A stretch of DNA of 64,000 nt, taken from positions 1 through 64,000 of the forward strand of contig JBNAVN010000003.1 in NCBI GenBank assembly GCA_049700315.1, in the 5' to 3' direction. The notes beneath the pieces were generated by a model. The model saw only the letters and a list, made by a program, of their open reading frames with translations, made no database searches and had not been told where the DNA came from. Positions within the stretch are counted from its first letter, which is position 1; each line of letters opens with the position of its first letter. Position numbers and translations under genes: made by a program. Below are positions 61,537-64,000 of the stretch, piece after piece. This DNA is from JAOAFX01 sp049700315 (lineage in GTDB: Bacteria; Hydrothermota; Tepidihabitantia; SM23-42; JAOAFX01).

Positions 61537-61593
61537 TTACTTTTTTTTCTTCTTACCCTTCTTTTTAGTTTTCTTTGCCTTGCACTTTGGCAT
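61537..61593 (-). CDS. Tiny lysine-rich protein, 18 residues
   Basis: MPKCKAKKTKKKGKKKKK: 12 of 18 residues are lysine, with one cysteine. It is a complete stand-alone gene: minus-strand promoter TTGACA-N16-TATAAT (61643-61616), transcription start near 61609, AAGGAGG ending four bases before ATG 61593, stop TAA at 61537, and a strong terminator at 61497-61528. The transcript would be about 110 bases. Its nature is unknown. Size and composition resemble very small ribosomal or nucleic-acid-binding proteins such as Thx, bS22 or bL36-like peptides, but no homology can be claimed. It is next to a cold-shock gene with the same orientation. Confidence 0.8.
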   Translation of the reverse strand: MPKCKAKKTKKKGKKKKK

Positions 61594-61615
61594 TATGCCT
61601 CCTTTTTATTTCTTA

Positions 61616-61643
61616 ATTATATTCATTATTTCAATTTTGTCAA
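61616..61643 (-). promoter_or_regulatory. Promoter of the tiny basic gene
   Basis: Minus strand TTGACA (61643-61638), 16-base spacer, TATAAT (61621-61616): a full consensus at both boxes, implying strong expression. Confidence 0.85.
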
Positions 61644-61766
61644 TAGTCGCATGCGATATATGAATCATTATCTCTTGATTTCTGAAAATGTAGTAACAAT
61701 CATAGATTTATTTCACGCAACAATGATTACAATAGACAAATTGATGTACCAAATAGAAACTCTGTA

Positions 61767-61794
61767 TTGACATAGTCAATAATCAGAATATAAT
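61767..61794 (+). promoter_or_regulatory. Promoter of GYD operon
   Basis: TTGACA (61767-61772), 16-base spacer, TATAAT (61789-61794), then a short leader with AAAGGAG before ATG 61811. Confidence 0.78.
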
Positions 61795-61810
61795 CACCAA
61801 AAGGAGTTTT

Positions 61811-62107
61811 ATGGCAACCTATATCTTAGCGACAAAACTCTCTCCAGAATTGACCAGGGATTTGAGAAAAAGGGCTGAAATCGGTCGACAATGGATGGGA
61901 AGAGTGAAAAAAGATTGTCCTGAGGTAAAATTTCTTGCTCACTATGCACTCTTAGGACCTTATGATTTTCTGGACATCTATGAGGCACCCGATGAAGAAA
62001 CTGCAGCCAAGGTTTCTATGATCAGTCTTTCCGGGGGTGCAATTTCCGCTGAATCATGGACTGCAATTCCTTATAAGAAATTTCTCGAATTGATAAAAGA
62101 TTTGTAG
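61811..62107 (+). CDS. GYD domain protein
   Basis: A 98-residue ferredoxin-like GYD-family protein. The family name motif is represented by LGPYDFLDIYEAPDEETAAKV, and SGGAISAESWTAIPYKKF forms the end. These small proteins are usually oligomeric; their role is not established. AAAGGAG precedes the ATG. The polyferredoxin gene starts five bases after the stop, so the two probably work together. Confidence 0.88.
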   Translation: MATYILATKLSPELTRDLRKRAEIGRQWMGRVKKDCPEVKFLAHYALLGPYDFLDIYEAPDEETAAKVSMISLSGGAISAESWTAIPYKKFLELIKDL

Positions 62108-62112
62108 AAGTA

Positions 62113-62829
62113 ATGGAAGATCTGATCTGTATCTTAAGATGCAAAGGCGGTCTGAACGCCCGTAACCTCTTTGTATACAAAGGTCCCAGAGATTGTTGGT
62201 TGAACTGGACACTTTTCGGTGGCAATAAAGAGTGTTATTACGGTTGTATTGGAGATGGAAATTGTGCTGAAATATGCCCACAAAAGGCAATAACCATGGA
62301 CAATGACCACCTGCCAATTATCAACTCAGATAGGTGCGATGGCTGCGGTGTCTGCGTGAAAGAATGTCCCAGGAATGTTTTAGAATTGATTCCCAGATCT
62401 CAATTGATATATCTTGCCTGCAAATTATTAGATGGAAAAGAGAACTCAAAACACATCTGCAAAATGGCTTGCTCGGGCTGCAATATATGCGTTGATATTT
62501 GCCCTTATGAAGGAGCAATTGAAATAGAAAATGCTCTGCCTAAGATAAATTATGATAAATGCAATTCTTGTGGTATGTGTTTTCGCAAGTGTCCTGCAAA
62601 TTGTTTTATTGACCGTGCCGTAGCAAGACCTTACGGAATCATTTCAATGAAATGCGATGGCTGTGGTGAATGCGCCAAGGTCTGTAAGTTTGATGCAATT
62701 ACCGGGGAACTAAATCAAAGACATATTATTGACAAAGAAAAATGCATTGGATGTGGCAGATGTTTTGAGGCTTGTCCAATAAGGGCAATTACAATGGTTG
62801 GTGCACTTGGTTATACAAAGGTTGCTTGA
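62113..62829 (+). CDS. RnfB-like polyferredoxin
   Basis: A 238-residue cysteine-rich iron-sulfur protein. The N-terminal part (about 30-150) follows the C-terminal pattern of RnfB: YYGCIGDGNCAEICP, CDGCGVCVKECP, SGCNICVDICP and CNSCGMCFRKCP. Two more 4Fe-4S motifs follow (CDGCGECAKVC and CIGCGRCFEACP). About six clusters are expected. There is no N-terminal membrane helix and no other rnf gene, so it is not a full Rnf complex subunit but a soluble electron carrier or a subunit of an unknown complex. It is in a unit with GYD and agmatinase genes. Confidence 0.85.
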   Translation: MEDLICILRCKGGLNARNLFVYKGPRDCWLNWTLFGGNKECYYGCIGDGNCAEICPQKAITMDNDHLPIINSDRCDGCGVCVKECPRNVLELIPRSQLIYLACKLLDGKENSKHICKMACSGCNICVDICPYEGAIEIENALPKINYDKCNSCGMCFRKCPANCFIDRAVARPYGIISMKCDGCGECAKVCKFDAITGELNQRHIIDKEKCIGCGRCFEACPIRAITMVGALGYTKVA

Positions 62830-62850
62830 AGATTTAAACAGGAAGGAGTT

Positions 62851-63663
62851 ATGATTATTGAATATGCCAATTCAAAGCTTAGCCAGGCAGATATTGTAAT
62901 CATCGGTTTTCCTTACGACCGAACCTCTTCATTTATTCCTGGCTCAAGATTTGGACCGCGATATATAAGGATGTGCACAGAAAATATTGAATGGTTTTCA
63001 CCATATCAGAATCACTCAGTAGAATCTGTGAAGATTGCAGACCTTGATGATTATGAATTTAAGACTGATGATCAGTTAAAAGAGATGGAAGAAAAGGCAT
63101 TTGAATTGTATAAAAAGGGTAAGAGAGTTATATTCCTGGGTGGTGAGCATACAATCTCTTTTCCAATAGTGAAGGGGATAAACAGGGTAATCAAGAAATT
63201 TTCAATTATACATTTTGATGCCCATGCTGATCTAAGAGATGATTATCATGGCGAAAAGATAAGTCACGCAGCAGCCTTACGAAGGGCAAGTGATGTTGTG
63301 GGATTAGAGAACATTTATCAATTCGGAATTCGCTCTGGCACCGAAGTTGAATTTTCTCTAAATAAGAATCTATTTCGATTTTCAGCATACCAACCACTGA
63401 AACAAATAATAGATAGAATTACTACGCCAGTCTATGTAACGATTGATGTAGATGTCCTTGACCCTTCGGTATTGCCAGCCGTGGCAACCCCAGAACCAAA
63501 TGGCATAACTTTCAAAGAATTGCTTGATTGTCTGTTGCTCTTAAAAGATAAAGAGATCATTGGGGCAGATATTGTGGAATACAATCCTCTGGCAGCATCA
63601 CCCTATGCCTCTGGTTCAACTGTTGCGGAGATACTGAGAGAATTGATATTAATAATGAAATGA
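62851..63663 (+). CDS. speB: Agmatinase
   Basis: A 270-residue ureohydrolase. The binuclear-manganese ligands are in GGEHT, HFDAHADLRDDY and DVDVLDPS; TPEPNGITFKE is typical of agmatinase/SpeB rather than arginase or formiminoglutamase. It makes putrescine and urea from agmatine. AGGAGT lies before the ATG. Arginine decarboxylase is not in the window. Confidence 0.9.
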   Translation: MIIEYANSKLSQADIVIIGFPYDRTSSFIPGSRFGPRYIRMCTENIEWFSPYQNHSVESVKIADLDDYEFKTDDQLKEMEEKAFELYKKGKRVIFLGGEHTISFPIVKGINRVIKKFSIIHFDAHADLRDDYHGEKISHAAALRRASDVVGLENIYQFGIRSGTEVEFSLNKNLFRFSAYQPLKQIIDRITTPVYVTIDVDVLDPSVLPAVATPEPNGITFKELLDCLLLLKDKEIIGADIVEYNPLAASPYASGSTVAEILRELILIMK

Positions 63664-63699
63664 ACTTGTAGGTTTTAGACATCACAGTCAGGAGGTCTT

Positions 63700-64000
63700 A
63701 TGACATTTTTGTTGATATTGTTATCAAATCAGGAATTTTTTGGCTTGGACAATAAACAGGTATTTTGTCCTGAACCGGTTTATGCGGAATCAACTCATTC
63801 ATACAATGTGCTACATTATTTCATTGACCTTGATCTACCAATGACATCAAGATATCTATCTGGCGCAGTCACGATTGCCATGCGCAGTAATATAAACAAT
63901 CTGAATATAATTGACCTTTATCTTGCAGGATTGAATGTTGATTCCATAAAAGTTGATGGAGTAACATCAACCTACACTCATACTGGAGATACACTACTTG
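63700..64000 (+). CDS. M1-like metallopeptidase, N-terminal part (cut by window)
   Basis: Starts at ATG 63700 with AGGAGG four bases upstream; the window ends after 100 codons. A short hydrophobic start (TFLLILLS) suggests secretion. The visible part resembles the N-terminal beta domain of M1 aminopeptidases: NVLHYFIDLDLP, LSGAVTIAMRSN, IIDLYLAGLNVDSIKVDG and HTGDTLL are in the usual order. The zinc site (HExxH) lies beyond the window, so activity cannot be judged. Confidence 0.7.
   Translation, partial: MTFLLILLSNQEFFGLDNKQVFCPEPVYAESTHSYNVLHYFIDLDLPMTSRYLSGAVTIAMRSNINNLNIIDLYLAGLNVDSIKVDGVTSTYTHTGDTLL

Noticed and set aside
61534..61770. Plus-strand ORF of 78 codons over the tiny basic gene
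   Set aside because: It is the antisense of the lysine-rich gene and its promoter and terminator; no ribosome site and no recognisable protein.

Overview
The window comes from an AT-rich (about 40% GC by eye), gene-dense, double-membraned bacterium. The diderm evidence is a TamA/TamB pair, a PilMNOPQ type IV pilus operon with an outer-membrane secretin, and an HtrB/LpxL-like acyltransferase. HypF/HypC, thermophile-style small TA modules, a polyferredoxin and many tail-anchored or membrane TPR proteins fit a poorly cultured anaerobic lineage, for example candidate phylum WOR-3/Stahlbacteria or a relative. That placement is inference. No rRNA, tRNA, CRISPR array, transposase or prophage was seen.

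Layout. 1-2.1 kb: HEPN/MNT pair and a frameshifted class II glutamine amidotransferase. 2.1-7.2 kb: tamB-tamA. 7.2-12.1 kb: accessory stretch with a DUF6922-AbiEii cassette flanked by similar hairpins, hypF-hypC and a nucleotidyltransferase pair. 12.1-20.7 kb: zinc-ribbon/TPR/PEGA membrane protein, an ORFan, polA, then DUF1858, a Nudix-PanD fusion, a radical SAM protein and a DUF6125-like protein, facing a TPR lipoprotein-like gene. 20.7-26.4 kb (minus): aminotransferase, acyltransferase, dut, glycosyltransferase, MFS and polysaccharide deacetylase in one overlapping operon. 26.5-33.6 kb: PAS-GGDEF, epimerase, DUF58, BatA-like, CdaR/YbbR-like and argF. 33.7-42.5 kb: thrS-infC-rpmI-rplT-pheS-pheT, then a ZapB-like coiled coil, zapA, 6S RNA and rny. 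42.5-48.6 kb: tdh-acpS-acs-acp-kbl (threonine to glycine plus acetyl-CoA, with its own acyl carrier protein) and a glycine/D-amino-acid-oxidase-like flavoprotein. 48.7-55.3 kb: tgt (frameshifted), pilMNOPQ, rsmD-coaD. 55.3-61.1 kb (minus): acyl-CoA ligase, EIIA-Man, hprK, hpf, ThiD2-ThiE and a TPR coiled coil. 61.1-64 kb: cold-shock protein, an 18-residue lysine-rich gene with its own promoter and terminator, then a plus-strand operon GYD, polyferredoxin, agmatinase and the start of an M1-like peptidase.

A strong regulatory regularity runs through the window. I found 24 promoters of the form TTGAnn-N16-TATAAT; 23 of them have exactly 16 bases between the boxes. In 14 of them the -10 box ends only 5-7 bases before the start codon, so these first-in-operon genes are predicted to be leaderless. 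Genes inside operons instead carry AGGAGG-type ribosome sites. This pattern also corrects several starts (tamB, thrS, tdh, the aminotransferase).

The most unusual items are the 18-residue basic gene at 61.5 kb, the Nudix-PanD fusion, the ACP-containing tdh-kbl cluster, the competing hairpins before rplT, and two genes (tgt and the amidotransferase) each missing one A in a homopolymer run.
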